Part shown: one piece after another, positions 18,141 through 27,569 of the stretch | Layout of the letters: each line of letters opens with the position of its first letter | Numbering within the stretch: the first letter of the stretch is position 1 | Translations under genes and position numbers: made by a program | From: Oscillospiraceae bacterium | Lineage (GTDB): Bacteria; Bacillota; Clostridia; Oscillospirales; Oscillospiraceae | Reading direction: 5' to 3' | DNA length: 64,000 nucleotides | Assembly (NCBI GenBank): GCA_017938625.1 | Contig: JAGBBD010000063.1 | Location: 1-64,000, forward strand | Notes under the pieces: generated by a model | The model's input: only the letters and a program-made list of their open reading frames with translations | What the model was told of the DNA's origin: nothing | Databases searched by the model: none

Positions 18141-18209
18141 AAATAATTTTATTATGTAAACACATCCCTGCGGTGCTCCGCAGCGATATGACAGTATAGG
18201 AGGATTGTT

Positions 18210-18881
18210 GTGATCCATAAAATCAAAGGTGCCATCTTTGATATGGACGGTACACTGATTGACTCGCTCATGCTGTGGGATATCATCTGGGAATCCTTCG
18301 GCAGAACCTATCTCGGCAGGGAGGGCTACCGTCTTCCGGAGCAGGCGGACAAGGCGATCCGCACCATGACCCTTCGTGACGGCATGGAGATGATCCACGA
18401 GACCTGCGGCCTTGGTGAGAGCGGCACGGAGCTTCTGGAGGCTGCCAATGCCATCATCCGCAACTTCTATGCCAATGAGGTGCAGCTGAAACCGGGCGTC
18501 AGGGAGTTTTTGAATAGCTGCCGTGAAAGAGGCATCAAAATGTGCATCGCCTCTGCCACAGGTCCCAAGCTTTTAAAAACTGCCATCGACCGTTGTGAGA
18601 TCGGGGATTATTTCTCCCATATCCTCTCTTGCGCGCAGCTTGGCAAGGGCAAGGATCAGCCGGATATCTATCTGGCTGCCATGGAGCAGCTGGGCACAAC
18701 CAAGGAAGAGACCTGCGTGTTTGAGGACTCCGCTGTTGCCATTGCCACGGCCCATAACATGGGGCTTATGACCGTTGCCATCTATGACCAATATAACTAC
18801 GGTCAGGACGAAATGCGCCGCACCGCCGATGCCTATATCGCAGAAGGCGAGACGTTGTTGAAATTGGTTGCAATCACTTGA
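18210..18881 (+). CDS. HAD-family phosphatase (beta-phosphoglucomutase-like)
   Basis: A 223-residue HAD hydrolase with motif I FDMDGTLIDS, motif II CIASATG, and motif IV VFEDSAVAI. The four-helix cap between residues 20 and 90 puts it in subfamily I, with sugar-phosphate phosphatases and mutases. The GTG start at 18210 is 6 bp after AGGAGG (18198-18203). Substrate unknown. It may be co-transcribed with the pyr operon (69 bp gap), which would fit a nucleotide or sugar-phosphate house-cleaning role, but this is inference. Confidence 0.88.
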   Translation: MIHKIKGAIFDMDGTLIDSLMLWDIIWESFGRTYLGREGYRLPEQADKAIRTMTLRDGMEMIHETCGLGESGTELLEAANAIIRNFYANEVQLKPGVREFLNSCRERGIKMCIASATGPKLLKTAIDRCEIGDYFSHILSCAQLGKGKDQPDIYLAAMEQLGTTKEETCVFEDSAVAIATAHNMGLMTVAIYDQYNYGQDEMRRTADAYIAEGETLLKLVAIT

Positions 18882-18965
18882 TCATGCAACCTGCGTGAGG
18901 TCGTGATCGCTCGCAAGATCTTACAAGCTGGGCGGGGATATCAACACTGCGGCAGTGGATGAAAC

Positions 18966-18999
18966 AAAAAAAGGAATCGCAAAGCGATTCCTTTTTTTA
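18966..18999. terminator. Bidirectional terminator
   Basis: AAAAAAAGGAATCGC / GCGATTCCTTTTTTT, 15-bp stem with an AAA loop, between the converging HAD and M81 genes. Confidence 0.9.
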
Positions 19000-19050
19000 T
19001 TGCGTAAGAGCGTTTTTTGTATGTATAAGAACAGATGTTGATGTTGCAGC

Positions 19051-20550
19051 TTATTTGCAATAGATCTCATCCAACTGCTTGGGGTGCTCGCAGTCTGTGA
19101 AGGGGTAGAATTCTCGGCTCAGTCTCTTAAAGGGCATCTCTGCCAGACGGGCAGAGGATGCGCACAAGGTGTCAACAGAAAGCATCACATCTGCAAACTT
19201 TCCGTAAGGGACGCGGAAAGAGGTGCAGGCTTTGACGATCGCCACATCGTAAAGGGTGGGTTCTACACCAAAATGCCGCAGCAACTGGGGATCGCCGGTG
19301 GTGGACATACCGCTGGTAACGACCACATCGGCATTGCCGATCTTGACGGTCGCAGTCGGTCCGGCGCTGTCTACAACACCTCTCATGGCAGGTCCCTCGA
19401 TAGTGAACGAACCTTCGTGGAGGGAGCAGACCGTCAGTGTGACAGAGTAGGACTTGGACATTTCCGGAGATTTACTGCCGCCGATGGTTGCCTCAAAGGT
19501 GGTGCCTACACCACGCCGGAAGCACTCTTTCACAAGATCGGGATCGTTGACAATGCCTGCGATCTTAACATCGGGCGCTTTCTCCATGATTTCTGCCACA
19601 ATATCGAAATTGTCGCCGGCCGCACCTGCATTGGGGGAATCGGAGAAATCGGAAACCGCCACGGGTTTGCCCTCTGCATGGGTTCTTGCGGCTGCGATGA
19701 CTTCGTCGATGGTATTATTGGGACGAACCATATCATGGCGAATGGCCCACATCTTTCTAAGGCCTTCTCTGACGATCTCCTTGGCGGCGTTTTCGTTCTT
19801 GCCGATGGCGATTACAGCACTGCCGCCTTCGATCACATCCAGCCAGGGCTGCATCTGGAAGGCGGAGAAATCTTCGATCGTTCCGTTTTCGACCTTGGCA
19901 AACAGAGCCTGCATTACATCGAGCAGCTTACCTTCGGAGGTACTATACCCGTTGGCAGGCTGGATCATGGGAACCCGACCGTATGCCATATACAGCTTTT
20001 CTCCGGCCAGAAGGCGATTTGCCAGTTTGGCCGCACGGTAGCCGGTGTTGTAGTGGTCCACATGGGGGTAAGTCTGATAGGCTGTGATGATGTCTGCGTT
20101 GTCAAACATCTTCTTCGTAATATTTCCGTGCAGATCGCAGGAGCAGGCGATGACGACTTCATTGCCAAACAGCTCGCGAGCCAGTACCAGAGCATCGCCG
20201 CAAACATCATCGCTATCTACGGACTGATGGGCACCATGGAAAGACAGATAGCAGCCATCGATCGTTCCGCATTCAGTGGCGATGCGGCGGAAGCGGGTTT
20301 CGAACTCTTTATAGACTTCCGAAGCGGAAACACCGCCTGCTGTGGCACGGATACCAAAGCCGGGAATCACTTCGATGCCGTCTTCTTCCAGAGCGTCGAT
20401 CATGCCGCCCAGACACAGCTGCTTGCCATGTACACGGTTATAAAATTCTTCTCCTTCAGCAAAAAAAGTTCTTTTATAATCCTCCAACACTGCAGGTGTT
20501 GCGCAGAATGTGTTGGTCTCTTGATTGATCTCCATTAAAAGTACACGCAT
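19051..20550 (-). CDS. M81 family metallopeptidase (MlrC-like)
   Basis: A 499-residue protein of the MlrC/DUF1485 family, named for microcystinase C, a zinc peptidase acting on linearised peptides. The N-terminal LLMEINQETNTF, the metal-site stretch SFHGAHQSVDSDDVCGD and ACSCDLHGNIT, and the C-terminal PYGKFADVMLSVDTLCA region are typical. Most homologues have unknown natural substrates. The ATG has an AAAAGGAG ribosome site on the minus strand. It is a single-gene transcript. Confidence 0.88.
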   Translation of the reverse strand: MRVLLMEINQETNTFCATPAVLEDYKRTFFAEGEEFYNRVHGKQLCLGGMIDALEEDGIEVIPGFGIRATAGGVSASEVYKEFETRFRRIATECGTIDGCYLSFHGAHQSVDSDDVCGDALVLARELFGNEVVIACSCDLHGNITKKMFDNADIITAYQTYPHVDHYNTGYRAAKLANRLLAGEKLYMAYGRVPMIQPANGYSTSEGKLLDVMQALFAKVENGTIEDFSAFQMQPWLDVIEGGSAVIAIGKNENAAKEIVREGLRKMWAIRHDMVRPNNTIDEVIAAARTHAEGKPVAVSDFSDSPNAGAAGDNFDIVAEIMEKAPDVKIAGIVNDPDLVKECFRRGVGTTFEATIGGSKSPEMSKSYSVTLTVCSLHEGSFTIEGPAMRGVVDSAGPTATVKIGNADVVVTSGMSTTGDPQLLRHFGVEPTLYDVAIVKACTSFRVPYGKFADVMLSVDTLCASSARLAEMPFKRLSREFYPFTDCEHPKQLDEIYCK

Positions 20551-20586
20551 GATGTATCTCCTTTTAATTTTGTATTTTTCTCTCTC

Positions 20587-20615
20587 TATATATCACATTC
20601 CGGCTTTGTTGTCCA
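20587..20615 (-). promoter_or_regulatory. Promoter of the M81 gene with possible operator
   Basis: On the minus strand TGGACA (20615-20610), 17-bp spacer, TATATA (20592-20587). An inverted repeat CGGCTT (20601-20606) / AAGCCG (20617-20622) straddles the -35 box and could bind a regulator. The rest of 20623-20822 is A/T-rich, without a supported gene. Confidence 0.5.
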
Positions 20616-20822
20616 TAAGCCGAAAGAATACAGAAGGAAAACGCAGAAGAATGAACAAATGCGACGCCGGACTCGGGGCATGTGGCTTTCATCGACGGAG
20701 AAACAAGCACGGATCAATGATTGCCGAGCGATGCAAAAATAAGATCAAGAAAACAATGCTTTATAATGTTGTCTGTAATTATATTATGTAAATTAAAATG
20801 CGAGACGCATATCGTTTTTGTC

Positions 20823-20851
20823 TTGTTGCTTCAGCTGATTTGTAGTATAAT
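20823..20851 (+). promoter_or_regulatory. Promoter of the macro-domain gene
   Basis: TTGTTG (20823-20828), 17-bp spacer, TATAAT (20846-20851), 22 bp before the start codon. Confidence 0.75.
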
Positions 20852-20873
20852 CAGACAAGGAGGCGATTTACAT

Positions 20874-21854
20874 ATGCCTATTCAGATCGTGCGAAACGAT
20901 ATCACAAAAATGAAAGTGGATGCGATTGTCAATGCTGCCAACGAAACGCTTCTGGGTGGCGGCGGTGTGGACGGCTGCATCCACCGCGCGGCAGGGCCGA
21001 AGCTTCTGGCAGAGTGCAGAAAGCTGGGGGGCTGTCCCACGGGAGAGGCAAAAGCCACCAAGGGCTATGATCTGCCATGTAAATATGTGATCCACACCGT
21101 TGGGCCTGTCTGGCAGGGTGGCGGCAGGGGAGAGAAGGAACTGCTTATTTCCTGCTATGCAAGATCTCTGGCTGTTGCCGAGAAGCTGAAGTGTGAGAGC
21201 GTGGCCTTCCCGCTGATCTCGGCCGGCGTCTATGGCTATCCCAAGGATCAGGCCCTGCGGATCGCTATGGATACGATCACAGAGTTTTTGCTCCATCATG
21301 ATATGACGGTCTATATCGTGATCTTTGACAAGAAGGCATATCAGATCAGCAGCAAGCTGGAGGCAGATATCCGCGCTTATATCGATGACCGCTATGTGGA
21401 GGCTCACAGAGATTCTGATGAGCTGATCTGTGCCCGTATGCGGCGAGCCAATGCGGCTGTCATGGATTCCTGTGTCGGCTCGGCGGCCCCCTGTGCGTCT
21501 CGTTCTTTGGAGGATCTTGTGGCAAAGCTGGACGAGAGCTTCTCTCAGATGCTTCTGCGTAAGATCGATGAGCGCGGCATGACAGATGCTCAGTGCTATA
21601 AAAAAGCCAATATTGACCGCAAGCTTTTCTCCAAGATCCGCAACGACCGTCACTATAAGCCCAGTAAGTCCACAGCCATTGCCTTTGCCATTGCTCTGGA
21701 GCTTCCTCTTGCGGAGATGAAAGAACTTCTGGAAAAAGCAGGCTTTGCCCTTTCTCATTCCAACAAGGCTGACATCATCGTGGAGTATTTTGTTTCCAAG
21801 GGCATTTATGATATCTTCACCATCAACGAGGCACTCTTTGCCTTTGACCAGTGA
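20874..21854 (+). CDS. Macro-domain protein with C-terminal helical (HTH-like) domain
   Basis: A 326-residue two-domain protein. Residues 1-165 form a macro domain: [20 protein letters not shown] is the ADP-ribose-binding loop and [10 protein letters not shown] the second phosphate loop, as in O-acetyl-ADP-ribose deacetylases. Residues about 210-326 are helical; the segment [20 protein letters not shown] resembles a Cro-type helix-turn-helix, and the end ([15 protein letters not shown]) is a conserved feature I associate with Firmicutes macro proteins. The start at 20874 is 10 bp after AAGGAGG. Upstream in-frame codons lie beyond the promoter and are rejected. A vWA gene follows in the same direction. 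Confidence 0.88.
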   Translation: MPIQIVRNDITKMKVDAIVNAANETLLGGGGVDGCIHRAAGPKLLAECRKLGGCPTGEAKATKGYDLPCKYVIHTVGPVWQGGGRGEKELLISCYARSLAVAEKLKCESVAFPLISAGVYGYPKDQALRIAMDTITEFLLHHDMTVYIVIFDKKAYQISSKLEADIRAYIDDRYVEAHRDSDELICARMRRANAAVMDSCVGSAAPCASRSLEDLVAKLDESFSQMLLRKIDERGMTDAQCYKKANIDRKLFSKIRNDRHYKPSKSTAIAFAIALELPLAEMKELLEKAGFALSHSNKADIIVEYFVSKGIYDIFTINEALFAFDQ

Positions 21855-21966
21855 CTGTTGGGTGCATAAATTTGTCGCTTGCCAAGCGACCAAACCGGAT
21901 TTCAAAACCGATAAACTATGGCTGTAAGGGAAACCTGCAGCCATAATTTTTTTGGAGGTATGAAGT

Positions 21967-22617
21967 ATGAAAAAAGGTTTGACGGAATTGGTGTTTATCC
22001 TTGATCGCAGCGGCTCTATGCACGGACTGGAAGCTGATACCATCGGCGGCTTCAATTCCATGATCGAAAAGCAGAAGAAAGAGCAGGGAGAAGCACTGGT
22101 ATCCACCGTGCTGTTCAGTGACTGCAGCGAGGTGATCTGCGACAGAGTGGCCTTGGCGGACATTGCGCCTATGACCGACAAAGATTATACCGTGGGCGGC
22201 TGTACAGCTCTGATCGATGCCATCGGCGGTGCCATCCATCATATCGGCAATGTCCATCGCTATATCCGTCCCGAGGACGTGCCGGAGCACACCTTGTTCA
22301 TCATCACCACAGATGGTATGGAAAATGCCAGCCACCGCTATACTGCCGATGCCGTACGGAGTATGATCGGAGAAAAGAAAGAAAAACACGGCTGGGAGTT
22401 CTTGTTCCTCGGCGCAAACATTGATGCTGTGGAAACTGCCGCCCGGTTTGGCATCGGTGCGGACCGTGCCGTGGACTACTGCTGCGACAGCAAGGGAACA
22501 GCACTCAACTATGAGGTTCTCGGCGAAGCCATTACATCCGTCCGTGCCAGCAGACCTCTGCAGGCGAAATGGAAATCCCGCATCGCGCAGGATCACAAAA
22601 ACCGCAGCAACAAATAA
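21967..22617 (+). CDS. vWA-domain protein (YegL/TerY-like)
   Basis: A 216-residue von Willebrand factor A domain. The metal-ion-dependent adhesion site is complete: LDRSGSM (DxSxS) at residues 12-18, GGCTAL (Thr) and TTDGMEN (Asp). The single cytosolic vWA domain resembles proteins associated with Ter (tellurite/stress) gene sets and with ADP-ribose signalling. Ribosome site GGAGG lies at 21954-21958. Together with the macro gene ahead of it, it suggests a small stress or ADP-ribose-linked module; this is inference. Confidence 0.88.
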   Translation: MKKGLTELVFILDRSGSMHGLEADTIGGFNSMIEKQKKEQGEALVSTVLFSDCSEVICDRVALADIAPMTDKDYTVGGCTALIDAIGGAIHHIGNVHRYIRPEDVPEHTLFIITTDGMENASHRYTADAVRSMIGEKKEKHGWEFLFLGANIDAVETAARFGIGADRAVDYCCDSKGTALNYEVLGEAITSVRASRPLQAKWKSRIAQDHKNRSNK

Positions 22618-22619
22618 GC

Positions 22620-22649
22620 AAGACCCGGGAGCAGATCCCGGGTCTTTTT
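22620..22649 (+). terminator. Terminator after the vWA gene
   Basis: AAGACCCGGGA / TCCCGGGTCTT, 11-bp stem with GCAGA loop and T tail. Confidence 0.9.
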
Positions 22650-22725
22650 GATAAAAGAAGACAGCGTGGTTTTCTTTTCTTCTGAGAAGAAATATGATAT
22701 GATATACATGAAAGGGGAGAGAGCT

Positions 22726-23373
22726 GTGGAACTGATCTATCAGGATAAAGATATCGTGGTGTGCATCAAACCGGCGGGGGTCAAGTCCACCGATGAGCCG
22801 GGCGGTGTGCCGGAGCTGGTGCGGGAAGCGCTGGGAGATCCCAATGCCAACGTGCGCACGGTCCACAGGCTGGATCAGGTGGTCAGCGGACTTATGGTGC
22901 TGGCGCGAAATGCCAGATCTGCGTCGGAACTCTCCCGTCAGATTCGGGACGGTGAATTTGGAAAAGCCTATCTTGCGGTCGTTCACGGAGAGCTTCCTGC
23001 TTCCGGTACTATGACCGACCTGCTCCTTCGCAACAAAGCCGAGCGCAAGACCTATGTGGTCACCGAGCCCGGGAAGGACGTGCAGGAGGCGGTACTGGAT
23101 TATACTTGCCTTGATCGCCGCAGCGGCATGAGCAAGGTACATATCATCCTGCGCACCGGCAGGACACATCAGATTCGCTGCCAGTTTTCCTCCCGTGGGT
23201 ATCCCCTTGTAGGTGACCGGAAATACAGCCTTCTGGAAGATGGCTGTCCCATTGCGCTTTGGTCTGCCCATCTTTCCTTTACCCATCCCAAAACAGGGGA
23301 GAAAATGTCCTTCTCCCAAGAGCCTCCCAACGCTGCACCATGGTCAGAATTTGCCGCACAGACGGAAAATTGA
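22726..23373 (+). CDS. RluA-family pseudouridine synthase
   Basis: A 215-residue enzyme of the RsuA/RluA superfamily without an S4 domain. The catalytic motif HRLDQVVSGLMVLAR contains the essential Asp, and GRTHQIRCQF and YPLVGDRKYS are the conserved later motifs. It isomerises a uridine in rRNA or tRNA; which one is not readable. I chose the GTG at 22726, 8 bp behind AAAGGGGA; an ATG at 22708 would add six residues. Confidence 0.9.
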   Translation: MELIYQDKDIVVCIKPAGVKSTDEPGGVPELVREALGDPNANVRTVHRLDQVVSGLMVLARNARSASELSRQIRDGEFGKAYLAVVHGELPASGTMTDLLLRNKAERKTYVVTEPGKDVQEAVLDYTCLDRRSGMSKVHIILRTGRTHQIRCQFSSRGYPLVGDRKYSLLEDGCPIALWSAHLSFTHPKTGEKMSFSQEPPNAAPWSEFAAQTEN

Positions 23374-23455
23374 CCGAAAATGAAAAAAGGTTTTTGGTGA
23401 AATTGCGGATTTTTTCGATTTTACCATGATAAACTGAAAAAGCGACAAACTGCAC

Positions 23456-23484
23456 TTGTGCAAGGCGAACAAAAATGCTATAAT
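23456..23484 (+). promoter_or_regulatory. Promoter of the glycogen operon with overlapping inverted repeat
   Basis: TTGTGC (23456-23461), 17-bp spacer, TATAAT (23479-23484). An 11-of-12 bp inverted repeat, CTATAATGATAA (23478-23489) and TTGTCATTATAG (23499-23510), includes the -10 box and the predicted start site, with arm centres 21 bp apart. That layout fits a repressor operator. Confidence 0.7.
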
Positions 23485-23565
23485 GATAAGTGAAAAATTT
23501 GTCATTATAGTAATCGGTCAAAGGGAAGTTGGCCTAAAAAGTACGTTTAAGGAGGAACCTGTTCT

Positions 23566-24756
23566 ATGTATTTTCTGAAAAAACGCTGTGTTGCCATGCT
23601 GCTTGCCGGCGGACAAGGCAGCCGATTAAAGGTTTTGACGGAGAATACCGCCAAACCGGCAGTACCCTTTGGCGGCAAGTACCGCATCATCGATTTCCCC
23701 CTCTCCAACTGTGTGAACTCCCATATTGATACTGTGGGTGTTTTGACTCAGTACCAGCCTCTGGAGCTCAATGAATATATCGGCAACGGTCAGCCTTGGG
23801 ATCTGAACAGCTCTCACGGCGGTGTTACCGTGCTTCCTCCCTATGCCAGGAGCAAAAAGTCTGACTGGTATAAGGGCACAGCCAATGCGATCTATCAGAA
23901 CATACCTTTTATCGCCCGTTATAATCCCGATGATGTGCTGATCCTGTCCGGTGACCACATCTACGAGATGGATTATGCCAAGATGCTGCGTTATCACAAG
24001 CAGATGGGTGCTGACTGCACCATCGCTGTGCGCCCCGTCCCCATGGAAGAGGCGTCTCGCTTCGGTATCATGAATACCAAGGAAGACGGCAGTATTTTTG
24101 AGTTTGAGGAAAAGCCTAAGAAGCCCAAGTCCAACAAGGCATCCATGGGTATCTATATCTTTAAGTGGGACATCCTGCGTAAGTTCCTGGAAGAGGACGA
24201 AGAGGATCCCAAGTCCGAAAACGATTTCGGCAAGAACATCATCCCCAATCTGCTTAATGCAGGTCATAAGCTCTATGCCTATGAGTTTGACGGCTACTGG
24301 AAGGATGTCGGTACCATCAACAGCCTCTGGGAAGCCAACATGGATCTTTTGGGCGATGAGCCCAAGTTCAACATCTACGGCTCTGCCGGCCGTAAGATCT
24401 ATGCCAGAAACTATGCCATGCCTTCTGCTTTCATCGCAAAGGGCTCTGAGATCTCCGACAGCTTTGTGGCAGAGGGCTGTGAGGTCTTCGGCACGGTCAG
24501 ACATTCCGTTATCTCCTCCGGCTGCGTGATCGGCAAGGGTGCGGAGGTTCGCAACAGTGTCATTATGCCCGATGTTGTGATTGAGCCCGGCGCACAGGTC
24601 TGTCATGCCATTGTGGCTGAAGGCTGTGTCATCAAGGCTGGTGCCAGGGTAGGCGCCGATCAGGAGGGCAATCTGGAAGATCTGAAGATCACCGTCATCG
24701 GCAAGGATGCGACCATCTCCGAGGGGACAGTCGTTGAGCCGGGCGAGATCATTTGA
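23566..24756 (+). CDS. glgC: Glucose-1-phosphate adenylyltransferase
   Basis: A 396-residue ADP-glucose pyrophosphorylase, the committed step of glycogen synthesis. The N-terminal nucleotidyltransferase motif [20 protein letters not shown] and the [12 protein letters not shown] segment are family markers, with the glucose-1-P region EFEEKPKKP. The C-terminal third is a left-handed beta-helix with hexapeptide-like repeats. It heads the glgC-glgD-glgA operon. Confidence 0.96.
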   Translation: MYFLKKRCVAMLLAGGQGSRLKVLTENTAKPAVPFGGKYRIIDFPLSNCVNSHIDTVGVLTQYQPLELNEYIGNGQPWDLNSSHGGVTVLPPYARSKKSDWYKGTANAIYQNIPFIARYNPDDVLILSGDHIYEMDYAKMLRYHKQMGADCTIAVRPVPMEEASRFGIMNTKEDGSIFEFEEKPKKPKSNKASMGIYIFKWDILRKFLEEDEEDPKSENDFGKNIIPNLLNAGHKLYAYEFDGYWKDVGTINSLWEANMDLLGDEPKFNIYGSAGRKIYARNYAMPSAFIAKGSEISDSFVAEGCEVFGTVRHSVISSGCVIGKGAEVRNSVIMPDVVIEPGAQVCHAIVAEGCVIKAGARVGADQEGNLEDLKITVIGKDATISEGTVVEPGEII

Positions 24757-24773
24757 GAAAGGATGTGACAGCA

Positions 24774-25889
24774 ATGGAAACCATGGGTATTATTTTCTCC
24801 AATATTTATGATAGCTTCATGGGTGCGCTCACGGAGAAGAGAACTTCCGCATCCATCCCCGTCGGCGGTCGTTATCGCCAGATCGATTTTATCCTGTCCA
24901 ACATGGCGAACTCCGGTGTGCGTCACATTGGCATCATTACAAAATATAACTATCAGTCTCTGATGGATCATCTTGGCTCTTGTCAGGAGTGGGATCTGCA
25001 GCTGAACACCTCCGGCGTCGTGTTCCTGCCTCCCTATGCTACAGGTCATACCGGCATCTACCGTGGCAAGCTGGAAGCGCTGCAGACTGCGCTGCCTGTT
25101 CTGTCCTATGGTGAGCAGGACTATGTGATTCTGGCTGATTCCAATGTGATGTGCTCTCTGGACTTCCGCAAAGTGGTGGAAGATCATGTCAAGTCCGGCT
25201 GTGATGTGACCGTGGTCGCAAAGGCTGGTCTGGCAGACGGCAAGACCACGCAGCACTTCGCTCTGCGTATTGACGAAAATAACCGCGCTGTTTCCATGGG
25301 CGTGGAGTATGCCGCCCCTGCAGGCGATCTGACCGGCATGGGTATGTTCGTCATGAGCCGCAAGCTTTTGCTGGAGACCATTCAGGAAACTGTGCCCCAT
25401 GGTAAGTACCATCTGGAGCGGGACTTCATTATGGAGAGCTTCAATAAGGGCGAACTGAGCGTCAATGTCTATCCCTTTGAGGGGGCTGCGCTCTTTAACC
25501 AGTCCGTGGTCAGCTATTATCAGAACAATATGGCACTATTGGATGCCGATATCCGCAGAAGCCTCTTTAAGGGCGATGTTCCCATTTACACCAAGGTCCG
25601 TGATGAAGTTCCTACCCTCTACGGCAAGAATGCCGAAGTGGCAAACTGCATCGTAGCAGACGGATGCCGTCTGTCCGGCAAGGTGGAAAACAGCGTCATT
25701 TTCCGTGAGGTCAAAGTGGAGGAGGGCGCAGAAGTCGCCGATTCCATTGTCATGCAGGGCTGCACCATCGAAAAGGGTGCCAGTATTCAGTATACCATTC
25801 TGGATAAGGATGTTACCGTTTCTGCAGGCACCAAGCTCCTTGGTTCTCCCGAGCATCCGCTAATCATCAGAAAGGGCGTAACCGTATGA
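24774..25889 (+). CDS. glgD: ADP-glucose pyrophosphorylase, regulatory-type subunit GlgD
   Basis: A 371-residue paralogue of GlgC. The usual GGxGxRLxxLT catalytic loop is missing and replaced by IIFSNIYDSFMGALTEKR, which marks the GlgD subunit of Firmicutes; it stimulates GlgC in a heterotetramer. SIPVGGRYRQIDFILSNM is retained and the C-terminal beta-helix is present. The start is uncertain: ATG at 24774 with AAAGGA upstream is preferred over a TTG at 24753 that overlaps the glgC stop. Overlaps glgA by 4 bp. Confidence 0.94.
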   Translation: METMGIIFSNIYDSFMGALTEKRTSASIPVGGRYRQIDFILSNMANSGVRHIGIITKYNYQSLMDHLGSCQEWDLQLNTSGVVFLPPYATGHTGIYRGKLEALQTALPVLSYGEQDYVILADSNVMCSLDFRKVVEDHVKSGCDVTVVAKAGLADGKTTQHFALRIDENNRAVSMGVEYAAPAGDLTGMGMFVMSRKLLLETIQETVPHGKYHLERDFIMESFNKGELSVNVYPFEGAALFNQSVVSYYQNNMALLDADIRRSLFKGDVPIYTKVRDEVPTLYGKNAEVANCIVADGCRLSGKVENSVIFREVKVEEGAEVADSIVMQGCTIEKGASIQYTILDKDVTVSAGTKLLGSPEHPLIIRKGVTV

Positions 25890-27319
25890 AAATCGCAATT
25901 GCCGCCTCCGAAGCCGCTCCGTTCAGCAAGACCGGTGGACTTGGAGATGTGATGCAGGCATTGCCGGAGGCTCTGAGCCAGATCGCCGGCAACACCGTGT
26001 GTCTGTTCTTGCCCTACTACAGCAGGGTCAAATACAACCCTGCCTTTGAATGTGAGTTTATCACAAGCTTTGCCATCAATCTGGTCTGGCGTAAGTGCCA
26101 TGTGGGTCTGTTCCGGCTCAAGAGTAGACGGAAGAAGCTGCAGATCTATTTCATTGACAACGAGCAGTACTTCAACCGCGACGGTACCTACGGCTATTCC
26201 GACGATGGTGAGCGCTTTGCCTATTTCTCCAAAGCTGTGCTGGCGTGTATGAACTATCTGGATTATAAGCCCGATGTTCTGCAGTGCAACGACTGGCAGA
26301 CCGCTCTGATTCCGGTGCTTCTGCGCAGCGAATTCAAGCCCTGTTTCCCCAATACCAAGTGCATTTTCACCATTCACAACATTGAGTATCAGGGGTGGGC
26401 AGATCAGAATTTCAACGCAGATGTTCTGGGTCTTGACGGCAGCTGGATGGACACCCTGCGCTATGGTGAAAGCATCAACTTTATGAAGGCTGCCATTATG
26501 TCGGCAGATGCAGTGTCCACCGTTTCCGAGACCTATGCCAAGGAACTGCAGTATCCCTATTTCTCTCATGGCATGTCCGATGTTCTGCGGATGCGTGCCG
26601 ATGACTTCTATGGCATCACCAACGGCATCGATACTACCGTCTTTGATCCCAACGCGTCCAAGTCTTTGCCTGCTCACTATACGGCAAAGACCATGGCAGA
26701 GGGCAAGGCAAAGAACAAGGCTGCCCTGCAGAAGGAACTGGGGCTGAAGGTCAAGGCAGATGTGCCGCTGTATGCCATCGTGTCGCGTCTGGCTGGTCAC
26801 AAGGGCATCGATCTTCTGTGCTACATTTGCGATAAGTTTATGGGCATGAATGCCCAGCTTGCCATCATCGGTACCGGTGAGGCACAGTATGAGCACGGAT
26901 TGACTGCGCTTGCCAAGAAGTATCCCGGCAAGATGGTGGTGCGTCTGGCATTCGATCCTGCTCTGGCAGATCGTGTTTATGCAGGTGCCGACGCCTACTT
27001 GATGCCCTCCAAATCTGAGCCCTGCGGCTTGAGTCAGCTGATCGCTATGCACTACGGCACCATTCCTGTGGTCCATGCCACAGGCGGTCTCAATGACACG
27101 GTCAAGCCCTATGATGCCGAAACAGGCGAGGGCTGCGGTTTCACCTTTGTCCGTTATAACGGTGAGGACTTTATGGATGCTGTGGAGCGCTCCATGGCGC
27201 TGTACAACGATGACCGTGCCGCTTGGAATGCCTTGGCGCAGAAGGACATGGCACTGGATGTCAGCTGGAACGCACCTGCGCAGAAATATATGGAATTGTT
27301 CTGGAAAGTCATTGGTTGA
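25886..27319 (+). CDS. glgA: Glycogen synthase
   Basis: A 477-residue GT5 glycosyltransferase using ADP-glucose. The N-terminal KTGGLGDVMQALPEAL motif binds the ADP-glucose phosphates. The C-terminal domain has PSKSEPCGLSQLIAMHYGT with its conserved Glu. Length is standard. Branching enzyme and phosphorylase are not in this operon. Confidence 0.96.
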   Translation: MKIAIAASEAAPFSKTGGLGDVMQALPEALSQIAGNTVCLFLPYYSRVKYNPAFECEFITSFAINLVWRKCHVGLFRLKSRRKKLQIYFIDNEQYFNRDGTYGYSDDGERFAYFSKAVLACMNYLDYKPDVLQCNDWQTALIPVLLRSEFKPCFPNTKCIFTIHNIEYQGWADQNFNADVLGLDGSWMDTLRYGESINFMKAAIMSADAVSTVSETYAKELQYPYFSHGMSDVLRMRADDFYGITNGIDTTVFDPNASKSLPAHYTAKTMAEGKAKNKAALQKELGLKVKADVPLYAIVSRLAGHKGIDLLCYICDKFMGMNAQLAIIGTGEAQYEHGLTALAKKYPGKMVVRLAFDPALADRVYAGADAYLMPSKSEPCGLSQLIAMHYGTIPVVHATGGLNDTVKPYDAETGEGCGFTFVRYNGEDFMDAVERSMALYNDDRAAWNALAQKDMALDVSWNAPAQKYMELFWKVIG

Positions 27320-27325
27320 CTCCTA

Positions 27326-27363
27326 TGTGCAGACACACAGGCTTGTGTGTCTGCACATTTTTT
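27326..27363 (+). terminator. Terminator of the glg operon
   Basis: TGTGCAGACACACA / TGTGTGTCTGCACA, 14-bp stem, GGCT loop, six-T tail. It separates the glycogen operon from the peptide cassette. Confidence 0.92.
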
Positions 27364-27412
27364 ATTGGCAGGGAATAAACAAAAATTTCCAAAAAAATGA
27401 CAATTCTGTGTC

Positions 27413-27441
27413 TTGCAATACATGGAAATAAGTGTTATACT
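27413..27441 (+). promoter_or_regulatory. Promoter of the precursor-peptide cassette
   Basis: TTGCAA (27413-27418), 17-bp spacer, TATACT (27436-27441). The predicted 5' leader to the peptide start is about 120 nt and contains a possible 17-codon frame at 27462-27515. Confidence 0.7.
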
Positions 27442-27569
27442 TACAAAGGAATTGTGTTATTATGCCTATTTGTGGATTTTGGCACATTTTTACCGAAAAC
27501 GGTTATGCAGCTTGAACGGAAACGGGACGGCTACTACATAACAAATATTAAGAAAGGAGATCAAGCAAA

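Noticed and set aside
20721-20873. N-terminal extension of the macro-domain protein
   Set aside because: It would start upstream of the -35/-10 promoter and lacks a ribosome site; the macro domain begins naturally at 20874.
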